DNA of 64,000 nt from contig JAGFBZ010000865.1 of the NCBI GenBank assembly GCA_018398805.1, positions 3,348,001-3,412,000 on the forward strand. Direction: 5' to 3'. The stretch comes from Hirundichthys speculiger. Taxonomy: Eukaryota > Chordata > Actinopteri > Beloniformes > Exocoetidae. How positions within the stretch are numbered: the first letter of the stretch is position 1; every line of letters begins with the position of its first letter. The position numbers and the translations under genes were made by a program. Below the pieces are notes generated by a model, which did not search any database, was not told where the DNA came from, and saw only the letters and a program-made list of their open reading frames with translations. Shown here one piece after another: positions 32,131 through 45,189 of the stretch.

Positions 32131-33142
32131 GATTCTGTTTGCCAATAGAAGGAATACAAAGATTTGATAAACTGCACCAAAGAAACAATGGTATGAAGCT
32201 GAATGCCACTATTAAAGAGCTGACCTTGTACTATGTTCATGCTCACTTTATGTTATGAACTTAATTTGTTTTTGAATTGTAGATGTTTATCCAAATGAGC
32301 TTTTTCAAAGAAAGCTTGGACTCTTCCAGTCAAAGGCTTCCATGTTGAGTAGACGTGTTAAAGAAGGTGAGCAGGTCATCTAAGAACTGTTATGATGTCA
32401 TCACACCAACTGAATTTATTTTATGGCTCATCACAATCTATATCAAATCAGTTTCAAATGATGGCTTGAAAATGACAATTGTTGCCTTGCAGTTCAAGTG
32501 GAGACAAATGAAGTGGAATCGGTAGCGGCGCCAGTGCCGACGACGACTGGGGCGGCGCCAGTGCCGACGACGACTGCTGCGGCGGCGGCCCAGACGACGA
32601 CGGGCGGCGCCAGAGCGAAGACGACGACGACTGCTGCGAGAGACGACTGCGAGCGCCAGTGCGACGACGACCGACTGCGGCGGCGGCGCCATGGAGACGA
32701 CGACTGCGCGGCGGACGACGACGGCGACGACGACTGCGGCGGGGCGCCAGTGCCGACGACGACTGCGGCGGCGGCGCCAGTGCCGACGACGACTGCGGCG
32801 GCGGCGCCAGTGCGAAGACGACTGCGCGGCGGCGCCAGTGCCGACGACGAACGGAGAGGGACGAACGACGAGGCTGCGGGCGCAGTGCCGACGACTGCGG
32901 CGGCGGCGCCAGTGCGACGAAGACGACGGCGGCGGCGCCAGTGCCGACGACGACGGCGGCGGCGGCGCGCAGTGCGACGACGACGGGCGGCGGCGCCAGT
33001 GCCGACGACGACGGCGGCGGCGCCAGTGCCGACGACGACTGCTGCGGCGGCGCCAGTGCCGACGACGACTGCGACTGCTGCGGCGCCAGTGCCGACGACG
33101 ACGACTGCTGCGGCACCAGTCAAAGGCTTCCATGTTGACTAG
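32131..33142 (+). CDS. Partial gene of unknown family ending in a giant PVPTTTAAA-type repeat
   Basis: Three consecutive exons, joined by phase-1 introns with GT-AG ends: 32131-32190 (reads FCLPIEGIQRFDKLHQRNN), 32283-32366 (reads VYPNELFQRKLGLFQSKASM, then LSRRVKE) and from 32493 (reads QVETNEVES). Each is open only in the phase that joins correctly, which supports real exons. The third exon then enters a GC-rich repeat of about 30-base units (CCAGTGCCGACGACGACTGC, then GGCGGCG), read as PVPTTTAAA with stretches in Arg- or Asp-rich frames because some units are not multiples of three. The frame stops at TAG 33140-33142. The first exon is not identified. I do not recognise the family; it lacks SCPP phase-0 introns. 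Thr/Ala/Pro repeats would suggest a heavily O-glycosylated tail. Confidence 0.55.
32520..33120 (+). repeat. GC-rich coding minisatellite, about 30-bp unit
   Basis: At least 13 units contain CCAGTG followed by (C)CGACGACGACTGCGGCGG variants, plus degenerate ones. It lacks stop codons in almost every frame on both strands, so long ORFs in other frames are artefacts of composition. Local GC content is far above the AT-rich surroundings. Confidence 0.9.
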
Positions 33143-33785
33143 ATGTGTTAAAGAAGGTGAGCAGGTCATCTAAGAACTGTTATGATGGCATCACACCAAC
33201 TGAATCTACAGTCATGGAAAAAAATTATTAGACCACCCTTGTTTTCTTCAGTTTCTTGTTCATTTTAATGCCTGGTACAACTAAAGGTACATTGTTTGGA
33301 CAAACATAACGATAACCACAAAGATTGCTCATAAGAGTTTTATTTAAGAGCTGATATCTTACCATTTTCCATAGTTTTCTTGATTATAACCTAAATCACT
33401 TAAGTTTTTACATCAATAGCTATGGCGTTGTACTGCCAAAAACACTGCTTTTATGCATTCAGTGTTTTCTTGTCTGTTTTAGTCACATGACGTTTATTGG
33501 TACCAGGTCTTAAAATGAACAAGAAACTGAAGAAAAAATGGTGGTCTAATAATTTTATTTTTTTCCATGACTGTATTTTATGGCTCATCACAATCTATAT
33601 CAAATCAGTTTAAAATGATGGCTTGAAAATGACAATTGCCAGAACTGACAGTTGTTGTGATGAGCTAAACCTAGACCAACAACACCGTTAGTGGTCAGAC
33701 AACTGGGTATTTAAACTTGTGTTGCCTTGCAGTTCAAGTGGAGACCAATGAAGTGGAACCAGTGCCGACGACTGCGGCGGCCTGA
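33115..33785 (+). pseudogene. Partial tandem duplicate of the unrecognised gene (exon end plus last exon)
   Basis: The repeat runs directly into a second copy of the penultimate exon's end (CAGTCAAAGGCTTCCATG, donor at 33155/33156), the intron, and the last exon at 33733-33785. That exon reads QVETNEVEPVPTTAAA and stops at TGA (33783-33785). This short end is probably the ancestral form of the expanded exon at 32493. Because the duplicate starts inside an exon, it is incomplete alone, but it could still serve as alternative 3' exons of the same transcript. Confidence 0.7.
33209..33573. mobile_element. MITE with TA target duplication (Tc1/mariner type)
   Basis: Inverted ends CAGTCATGGAAAAAAATTAT and its complement (ATAATTTTATTTTTTTCCAT then GACTG), flanked by TA at 33207-33208 and 33574-33575. 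The paralogous intron at 32411-32425 (TGAATTTATTTTATGG) is the empty site. No ORF. Confidence 0.85.
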
Positions 33786-34375
33786 TGGAAGTCGGATTTT
33801 TTTTTTTTTTTTTCCCCCCATGCACGTTTGGAATAAATTATCAAAAGCTTTTCAGTGGAACCACTTTTTTGTTCTTAGGATTTCTAAAATTTATGCCTCC
33901 ATTCCTTGGGAAAAGGGTCTGCAGCAATAGCTTCGTCACATTTGAAACTCACGTGCCTGGGCAATGGTAATACAAATAGGATTGGTTAACTGAAGGGCCA
34001 CCTGTGTGATCAAATGGCTGGATAGAAATCCATGGAAAAGGACTATTGGGTTATTGCCATAAAGGCTAGGCTTCTTTTGAAAAATAATCCTGTTGGTCTT
34101 GGTATGAAAGGTGCCGTCAACACAAATGGGAGGTCTGATCTCAACCCCTCTTTTCCAGACTGATTTGAACCTTACCCTGTACCTCCAGCCCTTGATGGCA
34201 CCTTCCTGCTCAAGCTCCTGAGGCCTGTTGAAAAATTCAGAAAAGTGATTAAGCCAGAGGTTCTGAACCCCACCAGTTTCAAATGCACACTCGCAGAACC
34301 TTTTTCAATTCAAGACATGGGTATGTTCTACTGGTGCACAAAATTAACCATGCTTTAACTTTACCGTGTTCAAAG
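33786..34375. other. Intergenic after the unrecognised gene
   Basis: A T-run followed by C-run (33798-33820) lies here; the remaining sequence is unassigned. Confidence 0.35.
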
Positions 34376-34379
34376 AACA

Positions 34380-35580
34380 AAACCAATACAATGCATGAGC
34401 TGCATCAATTACTTTTTTTTTTTTTTTTTCCCCCCCAAAAACAGTGGATTAAAATACTAAATCTCACGACAGTCACAAGTTCACAACTGAGTTGTCGAGT
34501 GACCCAGGGAAAAGTTTGGATCACCCCAGCTGTATTGGTAAAATATTCTCTACGGCTGAGCCACGAAGGCGAGAAGCAGACTGAGATTGCAGAATGCAGA
34601 TTATAATCAAATTATGCTCAGTGTAGTAGATGAAAAGGAAATGTGATTATTGTGAAGAAATGATTGTAATGCTGATCTGGAAATGCAAAGTACTGTTCAT
34701 CTGTGCTGAACTGAAGGAGCGGAGTTTTGTGTGGAAGCCGTGGTATGCAAACAGATCCATGTTCCAAAACAGAACTGTAGAAGTTGAATGAGAAATGTTG
34801 GTTATTAAGGTATTAAACCCAATAAAGTGTTAATTTCCTTAAACCTAAAATAAGTGGGGAAAATATATTTGGGATGTGTAAATTTGGATTTGATAATTGG
34901 GTAACATTTTAAGAGGAGCGTGGTGTTTCAAGCGCAGCCGGAAGGGACACATGTTTAAGGCCTGCCAGTGTAAGCTGTGGTGCAGCCACTGCAAGAGCAC
35001 AACGCACTGGGATGCAACCTACAGGCAGGGACAGCACAGGAGCCAAGACGACGCATGGAAGGTCTCTGGGGAGACAGAGGACCAGACCAGAGAGCACTTC
35101 TTCCTAGTGAGCGAGGGGGCAGCAGGAGTCGACGTGAGGGGCCTGATGGTTGACTGCAGGGCAACTTCGCACATCGTCACAGACCTGGCAAAGTTCAAGA
35201 GGTTTGATGGGTTCCAGGCCCACTGCGTGGAGCTGGTGGATGGCACGTGGTGCAAGGGCGTCACGGAGTGACGTGGTGATGCAGAGGTCTGTCTGATTGA
35301 CAGCAAGGGAAGACACCTGAACACAACACCGAGGCGGTTGCTGTACATCCCATCTTACCCACAAGACATTGTCTGTGAAAGCAGCTACTGCCAGTGGAGC
35401 CACTGTGATCTTCAAGAAAGGGAAGGATGTTCTGATCCACAGAGACGGTACAAAATTTCACATACACAATACACTATATTATTTGCACACAAACGATGAA
35501 TGCAAGGGATGTCATGATATGCAGACGTGGCATGAGATACTGGGGCAGTATTTCATTGATTACAGATTAGTTTGGTAAAT
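34380..35580 (+). pseudogene. Copia copy B: gag zinc knuckle, protease and pre-integrase region
   Basis: 34380-34640 matches the Copia-associated segment at 18905. The ORF 34897-35271 has the CCHC-type zinc-knuckle area (CFKRSRKGHMFKACQCKLWC) and the aspartic protease site in the form VDCRATSHIV, where VDSGA or VDCGA is expected, so the active-site Gly is Arg. After a stop, 35369-35578 resembles the pre-integrase domain (MQTWHEILGQ). Degraded. Confidence 0.75.
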
Positions 35581-35589
35581 CTTTTGGCA

Positions 35590-37480
35590 AAGTTAGATTA
35601 GATTTAACTTGATTGTCATAACATGTATAAATGCAGTTTCGTATCTAATCGGAAGTGCAAGAGCAGCAAGTGCAGTATATACAGAATATACACTGATATA
35701 CAGAATGTACAGTAAGAACAGATAAGGGCAGTAGTAAGGAATAAGTATAGGATAAATTAGCAGGATATAGACTATAATATACAGCTGGTAAGTGTAGGGA
35801 TGAATATAGACAGTATGTACAATTTACAGATGAAGTATGAACATTACATATAGGTATGAATAAACTAGTGCAATGGAACAGTTCTACAGAGTGCAATGGG
35901 AGGAGTAAAGTGGAGTAAGTGAAGTGTAAAGTGGCAGAGTGGGAAAGAAGTAAAGTGTAATGTGGCAATGGCAGGGTGGGCTAAGGGGGCATCGGGAGGA
36001 AGAGAGTTCAAAAGGGAAACAGCTTTGGGGAAAAAGCTGTTTCTTAGCCTGCTGGTTTTGGCCTTAAGGCTCCTGTAGTGACTTCTGGAGGGGAGGAGCT
36101 GGAAAAGACTATGGGCTGGATGGAAGGAGTCCTTCAGGATGCTGTGTGCTTGATGCAGACAGCGCTTCCTCTGGATCTCCTCAATGGTGGGAAGTAGAGT
36201 TCTAATGATGTGTTGGGCGGTTTTCACCACCCTCTCTAGTGTCTAACTTTCAGCAACAGAGCAGTTTCAATACCAGACTGTGATACAGTTGGTAAGAATA
36301 CTCTCTATCGCACAGCGGTAGAAGCCGATCAAGATGTCAGCAGATAGCTGTTGCTTCATCAGTGTCCTCAAGACAAAGAGTGCTGATTGGCCTTCTTGAT
36401 CAGGCTGGAGGTGTTAGTTGTCTATGACAGGTTGTCTTAGATGTGGGTCCCCAGAAACTTGAAGCTAGAGACACATTCAACAGCCATACCGTTGATGTGT
36501 ATGGGGTCATGTGTCTGGCCCTTCAACTTCCTGAAGTCCACAATGATCTCCTTAGTTTTAGTGGCATTAAGGAGAAGGTTATTGTCAGCACACCAAGCAG
36601 CCAGATACTCAACCTCTGCCCTGTAGTCTAACTGGTTGTTGTTGCTGATGAGTCCAATCACCGTGGTGTCATCTGCAAACTCTATGATAGAATTGGATCC
36701 ATACAAAGGACTGCAGTCATGGGTGAAGAGGGAGTAGAGGAATGGGCTAGTACACAGCCCTGTGGGGCTCCGGTGTTGAAGGTGATGGAGGTGGAGCAGT
36801 GGGGGCCTGACCTAACATGCTGAGGTCTGTCAGTTAGTAAGTCCATGATCCAGTTACAGAGGGAGGTGTTGATACCAAGATGTCCAAGTTTGCTGATTAA
36901 CTTGGAGGGAATGACCGTGTTAAATGCTGAGCTGAAATCAACAAACAGCATTCTTGCATATGTATTCTTGCCTTCCAGGTGTGACAGAACACAGTACAGT
37001 GCTGTGGACACAGCATCCTCTGTGCTTCTGTTGCAGCGGTAGGCAAATTAGTGTGGGTCCAGTGTGTGGGGGGCATTCAAGACTTGAGGTGTGCCAAGAC
37101 CAGCCGCTCAAAGCATTTCATCACAATGGGTGTGAGTGTTATAAGGCGTTAGTCATTCAGGCAGGTTCTGGAGGAATGTTTCGGCACTGGTACAATGGAG
37201 GTGGTCTTGAAGCACGCTGTTACAACTGCTTGGGCAAGAGACAGATTGAAGATGTCTGCGAAGACTCCTGCCAGCTGCTCAGCGCAAGGTCTGAGCACCC
37301 AGCCAGGAATGCCATCAGGGCCAGCAGCTTTGCGTGCGCTGATTTTGCTCAGTGTGTTGTCGACATCCATGGGGGAGAGTGTGAGGGTCTGGAGGTCGCC
37401 AGTAGGTTCAGCTTTGGTGGCCTTTTCCTTGTTGTCCTTGTCAAAGCGGGCATGTGGAACAACAGACACAGACTAATTTT
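35590..37480 (-). pseudogene. 5'-truncated L2-like LINE inserted antisense in Copia copy B
   Basis: Read on the minus strand: ARKAAGPDGIPGWVLRPCAE (37350-37290), [18 protein letters not shown] (36955-36900), TGAPQGCVL, then EFADDTTVIGLISN (36680-36640) and WCADNNLLLNATKTKEIIVD. The C-terminal part lies at 36230-35865. At least three frame breaks. It differs from the LINE at 26273, so it is another family member. Confidence 0.85.
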
Positions 37481-37497
37481 ACATCTGAAGATGATGA

Positions 37498-39022
<1,525 letters not shown>

Positions 39023-39029
39023 CATGGAA

Positions 39030-39720
39030 CAGCCAGAAGGGTAAGAGGTGAGATCTCACACAGACAGGAAGTTAGTCTGCAAACTACAGAGGTCATTGTA
39101 TGGACTCAAACAATCAGGCAGAAATTGGATTAAGCTGTTACATGAGCGTCTGACACAAAATTGGTTTGTCCAAAATCACGCTGATCACTGTGTTTACACA
39201 CAAGAAAAAGAACATGAGAAGGTGATAATTGTAATTTGGGTTGTTAATTGACTTGTTAACTGCAGTGAGTCATGAGAATGTAATGAAGGTTACAAAAGAC
39301 ATGCTTGCAGCAAGGTTGAAGAAAATGAAGGACCTGAGTAAACTAAGAAGTTTTTGTGTATTGATTTCAAACAGAGCAATGATTGTGTAACAATGTCTCA
39401 AGCTAAATATGTTGTGACATTTTTGGAAAGGTTTAACATGCAAGATTGTAAACCTAGGTCAATACCTTGTGAACAGAAGCTAAACTAGACAGAAAATGCT
39501 ACACTCATGAGCAATGTTTCAATGTACAGAGAAGCAGTGGGTAGTCTGATTTATTTAACTGTGTGTACAAGACCTGATTTAAGCTTCATTGTAAGTAAAC
39601 TGTCACAGCATTTCAATGAACCTACTGTTGAAGATTTTTGTACAGTTAAACATGTACTAAGATATCTAAGAGGTACAAGTGATAAGAAGTTGTGTTGCAG
39701 ATGGAGTAATGGAAACCTGG
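39030..39720 (+). pseudogene. Copia copy B: reverse transcriptase fragments
   Basis: 39048-39251 reads KLQRSLYGLKQSGRNWIKLL, the thumb-side motif LYGLKQS typical of Copia RT, and 39507-39720 reads GSLIYLTVCTRPDLSFIVSK and HVLRYLRGTSDKKL. The catalytic YVDD box is not seen. The fragment is cut by a dispersed repeat. Confidence 0.82.
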
Positions 39721-39734
39721 GTATCAATATAATT

Positions 39735-39995
39735 AATTCAATTCAATTCAAATTTATTTGTATAGCGTCTGTTACAATGTCAATTGTCTCTAGGCGCTTT
39801 ACAGAGACCCAGAGCATGACCCCTGAGCAAATATCATAAACTAAAAATATAATATTGAATCCTAAACAAGGATAATGGCGGGTAAAAAACTCCCATAGAG
39901 GGAGAAAAAAACCTCTTAGCCAAACGATGCCAAGGAAAAACTCAACTTTAAGAGGAAGAAATCTTGAGCAGGATCTGGCTCATATGGGGGGACCT
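39735..39995 (+). repeat. Dispersed teleost repeat in Copia copy B
   Basis: Starts 'attcaattcaaatttatttg', passes 'ctctaggcgctttacagaga' and ends in 'caggatctggctcatat'; the complement occurs at 3090-3335. Confidence 0.7.
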
Positions 39996-40735
39996 TCCTG
40001 CCGAAGACCAGTCGGGTAAAGATAGAAAAGAAGGGAGACAGAACAGAGAGAGGATGTAGGACAGAGAGAGGGGAGCACACAAATGACTAAATATAATGAC
40101 TACATAAACATGAACAGATGCAGGTAGCAGCACTGAAGTGAGATGGCCAGAGGACCAGGTCGCTGATCACCACGCCAGTTGGCACCCCGAACACTGCGCT
40201 GGGATGGTCAGAGGATGGAACTGCAAATCAGCATGCAACCCAGGAAACTCTGGCCTGCAAACACACACAAAAAAAGAGAAAATAAAGGGGGGAGGGGGGC
40301 AAAACAGCACAACAAAACACAGGAAAGAGAAGAAAATGGAGCACAGTTACAGTAACAAGGTGCTCCTAATTAATTATGGAATGAGCCAGAGGAGGAGGAG
40401 AGAAGGCAGGAGGAAAGGGAAGGAAGGGAGAAGAACAGTGGAGACACCACTCAGCAGATCATGTTGGTGTCCCCCTGCAGTGTAGGCCTATAGCAGCATA
40501 GCTATGACGAGGCTGTGATTAAGACGAGCCTACTTTAATTTTAGCTCCTACAACTATGGCTAACACTATTAGCCCCTACACACTATAGTTTAGACCAGCC
40601 ATTCCCAAACCTCCCAATACCAAGGCCCAATTTGAAATGTGAAAAATCTCTGTGGCCCATGCAAACCTTTAAACACCACTTTGATCAACATACAAGACTA
40701 AAAGCTACATTCCAATATTAATGTAAGGAGTCAAA
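39996..40735. other. Purine-rich and unassigned sequence within Copia copy B
   Basis: It contains a GA-rich tract at about 40265-40440 and no gene. It probably continues the dispersed element insertion. Confidence 0.35.
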
Positions 40736-40739
40736 AGTT

Positions 40740-40870
40740 AATCCATTCCTCAGGTGTTTGGGACCAAAGACAATAACCTCCGTTTTATCTGAATTTAGAA
40801 TAAAAAAATTAGAGGACATCCAGGACTTAATGTAATTAAGATAAGTATCCAAGCCTACAGTGATGCAAAC
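40740..40870 (-). pseudogene. Short LINE reverse-transcriptase relic
   Basis: The minus strand reads a piece like LNSDKTEVIVFGP, a C-terminal RT motif of fish LINEs. About 130 bp only. Confidence 0.45.
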
Positions 40871-40889
40871 TGGGCTGGTGATGATGATC

Positions 40890-41280
40890 AACATAGTACA
40901 ACTGGGTATTGTGTAACTTTATCTCAGAGTGGTACTTTAATCTCATGGAAAACAAAAAAGCAGCCTACTGTAGCATTGTCAACTTGTGAGTATATTGCTC
41001 TATCTTCTACCATCCAAGAGTGTTTATACCTCACACAGTTGCTACCCAGAGTGTTTGAAGATAACCAAGGCACAATTGCTCTAGCTAAGAACCCTGTTAA
41101 AAGACAGCAATGCAAACATGTGGACATTAAATACCATTTCATTCGGTCAGTTGTAATTGACGTTTAACTAGGCTTACATTACTGTCCAACTGAGAAGATG
41201 GTTGCAGATCTCATGACTAAGCCTGCAACAAAATTTAAGTTAAGCAAATTTGCTAAATTTTTGTTTTGGTCTAACTGAAA
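40890..41280 (+). pseudogene. Copia copy B: RNase H end
   Basis: Reads TVALSTCEYIALSSTIQECL (Copia RNase H E/Y motif), FEDNQGTIALAKNP with the conserved DNQ/GTI box, and KHVDIKYHFIR. After a stop at 41165 the tail reads EKMVADLMTKPATK, the end of Copia polyproteins. It completes the split element. Confidence 0.82.
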
Positions 41281-41589
41281 GAAACATGTATAATGTACAT
41301 GTTTTTTTTGACTCTGTAAATTGTAAATTATTCTTATTCAATAACAATATACTCTTATTGTGCACGAGTGAGGCATTCAATCGGCTGTTAAACAATGCAC
41401 TGACTACGACATAGGTGCAAAGTGGATTTATTCTCCAAGTCGTATACAATTCAGAGCTGTGGCAGCAGAGTATCACACAGGGGTTTGTATGATGGTCACT
41501 GAATGTTCAAATACTGACAACGCCACTCTGGGAATTTCACCCAGATTATTATTTCCCCAACACTAGAGGCACACAGGTCCACTTTACCT
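41281..41589. other. Copia 3' flank, LTR not delimited
   Basis: A 3' LTR should lie here, but without a matching 5' copy I cannot define it. Confidence 0.3.
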
Positions 41590-42662
41590 CAAAGGCCTGA
41601 GACATGAGTTTGAGTTAAATACTTTATTTTGAACAATTCTTAAAAAGATATCTTCTTCTAAACACACACACAAATCATACAAGAAAACTAACCGAAAAAC
41701 AAAAGTCCTAATCAAGAGCTGAGGGCTACCGGTTGGACGTGGGCTAGTAAAGGGGGAAGGGGTCCACCAACTAAACTGGATCACCTGTGACACACTTAAG
41801 AAAAAAACAAACCAATCCCCAGGAAAACAACACATGCAAAAAAAGGGAAGAGGGAGACCACCACCAGGATCACCAGCACCACCAGGATCACCAGCACCAC
41901 CACCGGACCTCAGCAACTGAAAGGGAAAAACAAACAAAATCAACAAAGGACACAAACCACACATTAAAGAAAATACAATACAATAAAGAGAAAAAGTGCA
42001 AATTAATTCAGAAGAACCAAAAAGAAAATACACATGTCAATCATTAAAAAGACATCAGTTCCACCCAGGCAGAGCATATATAGTAGGCCCGCCGTGCACC
42101 GGACGTCAAAAGGAGCCCGAACAGTCCATTTAAGCTGCTATCCGTTGCCGCGTCGAAAACCAGTAGAAGATAAATGAGAGGAAACAAAACAGCAGCAGCT
42201 CCAGTCAGCTAACGCCGTTGCTCCGCACAGTCTTTCAAGCAAGCTGATAAAACAAAACACTGATCTTTTGCTTGTTATCGATCAGTTTCTCTTCTACCTA
42301 CCTGCCGATAATGGTGTACACACACCGATGGAGGGGAAGAGAGAGACACATCCACACCGCAGCATTCGCCTGTGACCACACGAGTGTTAGCCATGTAACC
42401 ATACACAAATGCTGGAGAGAGAAGCGAACACCTACCGCAACCAACCAGGAGCAGGGCGCATACACCCTCGATCCAGGGGCAAACAAACAGTCGCTCGGTA
42501 CCAGCAAACCCACATCCTGCAGTGGCGCAGATAAACGTGCATCGACAGGACTGAGGGGAGAGCCGCAGCTTAAATAGCCCACCCCATCCAATGAGCGGCC
42601 GCCAGTGGTACCGCAGGTGAAGCAGAACAGCACTCAGAAATGATCATTTCTGTGCTGCTACA
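41590..42662 (-). mobile_element. Probable LTR or 5' region of a retroelement, minus strand
   Basis: Read on the minus strand it begins TGTAGCAGCACAG at 42662, has a GGGCTATTTAAGC TATA-like segment (about 42570) and a GC-rich leader down to about 42060. It has no coding frame. The terminal TG and promoter suggest an LTR, but no paired copy is in the window. Confidence 0.4.
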
Positions 42663-42960
42663 GCACTAAACAGGGAATAATGAAGCACAGACTACTAAAT
42701 GTGACCCTCTTGACAGCCAAACTCCCGTCCCTACTATGTGTCCAGGTTTGCAGCTCAGATTGGAATCAGTTGATTGATTGGTTAAAATGATTAAAGTGAT
42801 TACATTTAGAGTTTGAATTTTAAATTTTAGTATCATTTAGATTGCCAGATTCCAAAAATAAGGAGAACAGCAAAAGACCCCTTAGAGGCTAACTACTCTA
42901 GACTAGGCCAAAAACCCAGTGGGAAGAAAAAGGCCACAAGACTGTCTAAGCAAAGATCAT

Positions 42961-44690
42961 TCAATTCTCAGACGCACCCGCAGGTGCCCCACCCCAGTTG
43001 ATGTCGGGGAAGGGATCAGATCTCTGATCATACAAGAAAGATGTTGTCAATGCTTTTAGCATCATGTGGTGTAAACATGGAATCACACATGAAAATAAAA
43101 GGAAAAACTGAACCAAAATAATCATGAATGGAGTAAATACTTTAAAAAACACTGAGTACCAGGAGCCTGAGGTCAGCCATGTCCACAAATCAAACCCCCA
43201 AGGCTCCACTGAGTCCCTGTGATGCTGCGTCTGCAGCAGCGAATTCAGTTGTGAGACGACATGAGTCATGTTATCAGTAATATAAGGAATGAAGATACAG
43301 CAATTTCCCCCTACGATGTGACAGACACCACCTTGGGCAGCAAGCATCAAATCTAAGACCATGCGATCCTGCAGGTCCACGTTTTGCAGGGCTTGGATCT
43401 CCATTGTGACATCCTGAAACCCTTCCGAGGCTAAGGATGTGAGGTTCTCCAGATCAAACGCCAGATCATCGACCTGATGGGCCAAAATTTATAGTAATCC
43501 ACCAAGGAAGTAAACCCCCTAAGAACTTTGCCCCCACTGAAATGTGATTAACATGAGTCGGAACCCCACGTTTGGAAACAGAGAGGGTGGAGTAATAATG
43601 GGGATAATTAACATGATGATGAGTCAACGAATCATAAATACCCACATGTGGAAGAAGTTTAGCAAGATAACACATTCCACACCAACCAGGAGGCAAATGT
43701 TGATAAACATGCTTACCACAGATCCATACGTGACATCGCAAGCATCCAAATTCATCTGAACTAGGAAACAGAACCTGAAGATTATCAGTAACACCCAAAT
43801 TATTAACCGGAGTGAGAAGCTCAGAGATATTCAAATATGACAAATAAGGAATCTCCTCTCGATGGAGACACCCCTCACTATCGTCTCGACGTTGAACCCC
43901 ACATGTGGCATTCTTAGTGAGGCCACACTTTTCCCAAGAAACCGCCCACGAGCAGAACATGACTGAGAAAAACAAACAGGAGCTTCATAAAGTGTTGGAT
44001 TTGCAGTACACACATATGCAAAAACTCTCTGATCCTGAAGCTGATCTGCGACAGTTGAATACCATATTATAAACCCAAAATAATCAGGGAGGGACACATT
44101 ACATTGATTCAACATGCTTGAGATGTTTGCAACCCTCAGATGACCCTCAGCATCTCGAGTTGCCCTTTGAATCCCCACAGTGAATGCCATTAACACCCCT
44201 AACGTTTCTGCACCAGTGAGTGGCAGAGGAGTAAGAGGAACTGAACTATCAGCCACCTAAGGTAAGGCTGAGCAAACATAATAGCTATTTGTCAGCCCCA
44301 TTCCACAAACCGATGCTACCATCGGCCGGTACCACACATTGTTCCAGTAATCTAAACCCTTAGAAAGCTGATCACGACTCACGAAAGACCCACTTACATC
44401 TCGAGCAGACCGTGGCTGAGCAGGTTCCTGGGACATGAGGATGAGAATTAAATCAAAAACACAGGAAACACAGAAAAAGATAACATGAATGAAATCAACA
44501 TCCATATTACATTGAACCCATGACCCACTGGACCACCCGCTCCCCCCGTTGTGGAAGGTCTGGAGGGCCCAACCTCTTCTCGTTCAGCAGCCATGGATGA
44601 TGAATATGTGATGTAACAGTCTCTAATTGGACCACAACGGTCTTGTATGTATTTTCTGTCTCCTCTTCCTTTTTTCAAGCTCAAGGGTGT
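42961..44690 (-). pseudogene. Endogenous retrovirus env remnant
   Basis: Minus strand, five overlapping frame blocks. The 3' block (43485-42961) is a transmembrane subunit: a heptad-like helix, the CX6CC disulfide motif (CHIVGGNCC), and a hydrophobic membrane anchor about 60 residues before the end. The blocks upstream (43975-43466, 44256-43831, 44505-44257) are Cys-containing surface-subunit sequence, broken by frame changes at about 43480, 43900 and 44256. The arrangement is gammaretrovirus-like. It cannot make an intact protein as it stands. Confidence 0.82.
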
Positions 44691-44744
44691 GTGAATGTAT
44701 ATGTGCGCAAAGGTGCAAACAGGCGCCAGATGCCTGAGGGACCA

Positions 44745-44985
44745 AGAAACAGCCTAAGGGCTCAGAGAGCCAGAAGCTGGATCAGGAACTCTCTTGCAGT
44801 GGCTGGCGTGAATCCAGGTCACCCGCTCTGCTAACAGCAGTGTGGGTCGTCAGCAGAGCCTGGAACGGACCATTTCACCGCTTCGCCTTCCAATGCTTCC
44901 GACGAAGATCTAGCACCAGAACCCAATTGCCTGGCTGTACTCTGTGCAGGGGTCCACTGGCTGGTACAGGCTGGGCCACCTTCAC
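44745..44985 (-). pseudogene. Endogenous retrovirus integrase C-terminal fragment
   Basis: On the minus strand, with an in-frame stop and a frameshift, the sequence has the retroviral integrase C-terminal domain pattern: PGNWVLVLD, a Lys/Arg-rich strand, WNGPFQ-like and LLTTHTAV, then WIHASH. It lies just upstream of env in the sense direction, as expected for pol then env. The rest of pol and gag are absent. Confidence 0.7.
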
Positions 44986-45189
44986 CTATGAGTTAATTTT
45001 TGTCAATACAGAGTGCAAATTCTTGCAATACGACAACACAGAATTCTCACACGATTCAGCCGAGGGAAGGATACATTCATCTGGTGTGTTCACTTCCATG
45101 TGAGTTAAAGTGAGACTTACCACGAAAGGAGAGTTGATTCACTGTCCTGTCTGAAATTCTCCAGTTATTAGAACACCCTAGGTGTTGCA

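Noticed and set aside
32438..33169. Very long Arg/Ser-rich and Ala/Gly-rich ORFs on both strands
   Set aside because: The GC-rich minisatellite lacks stop codons in nearly all frames. Only the frame continuing from the exon at 32493 has independent support.
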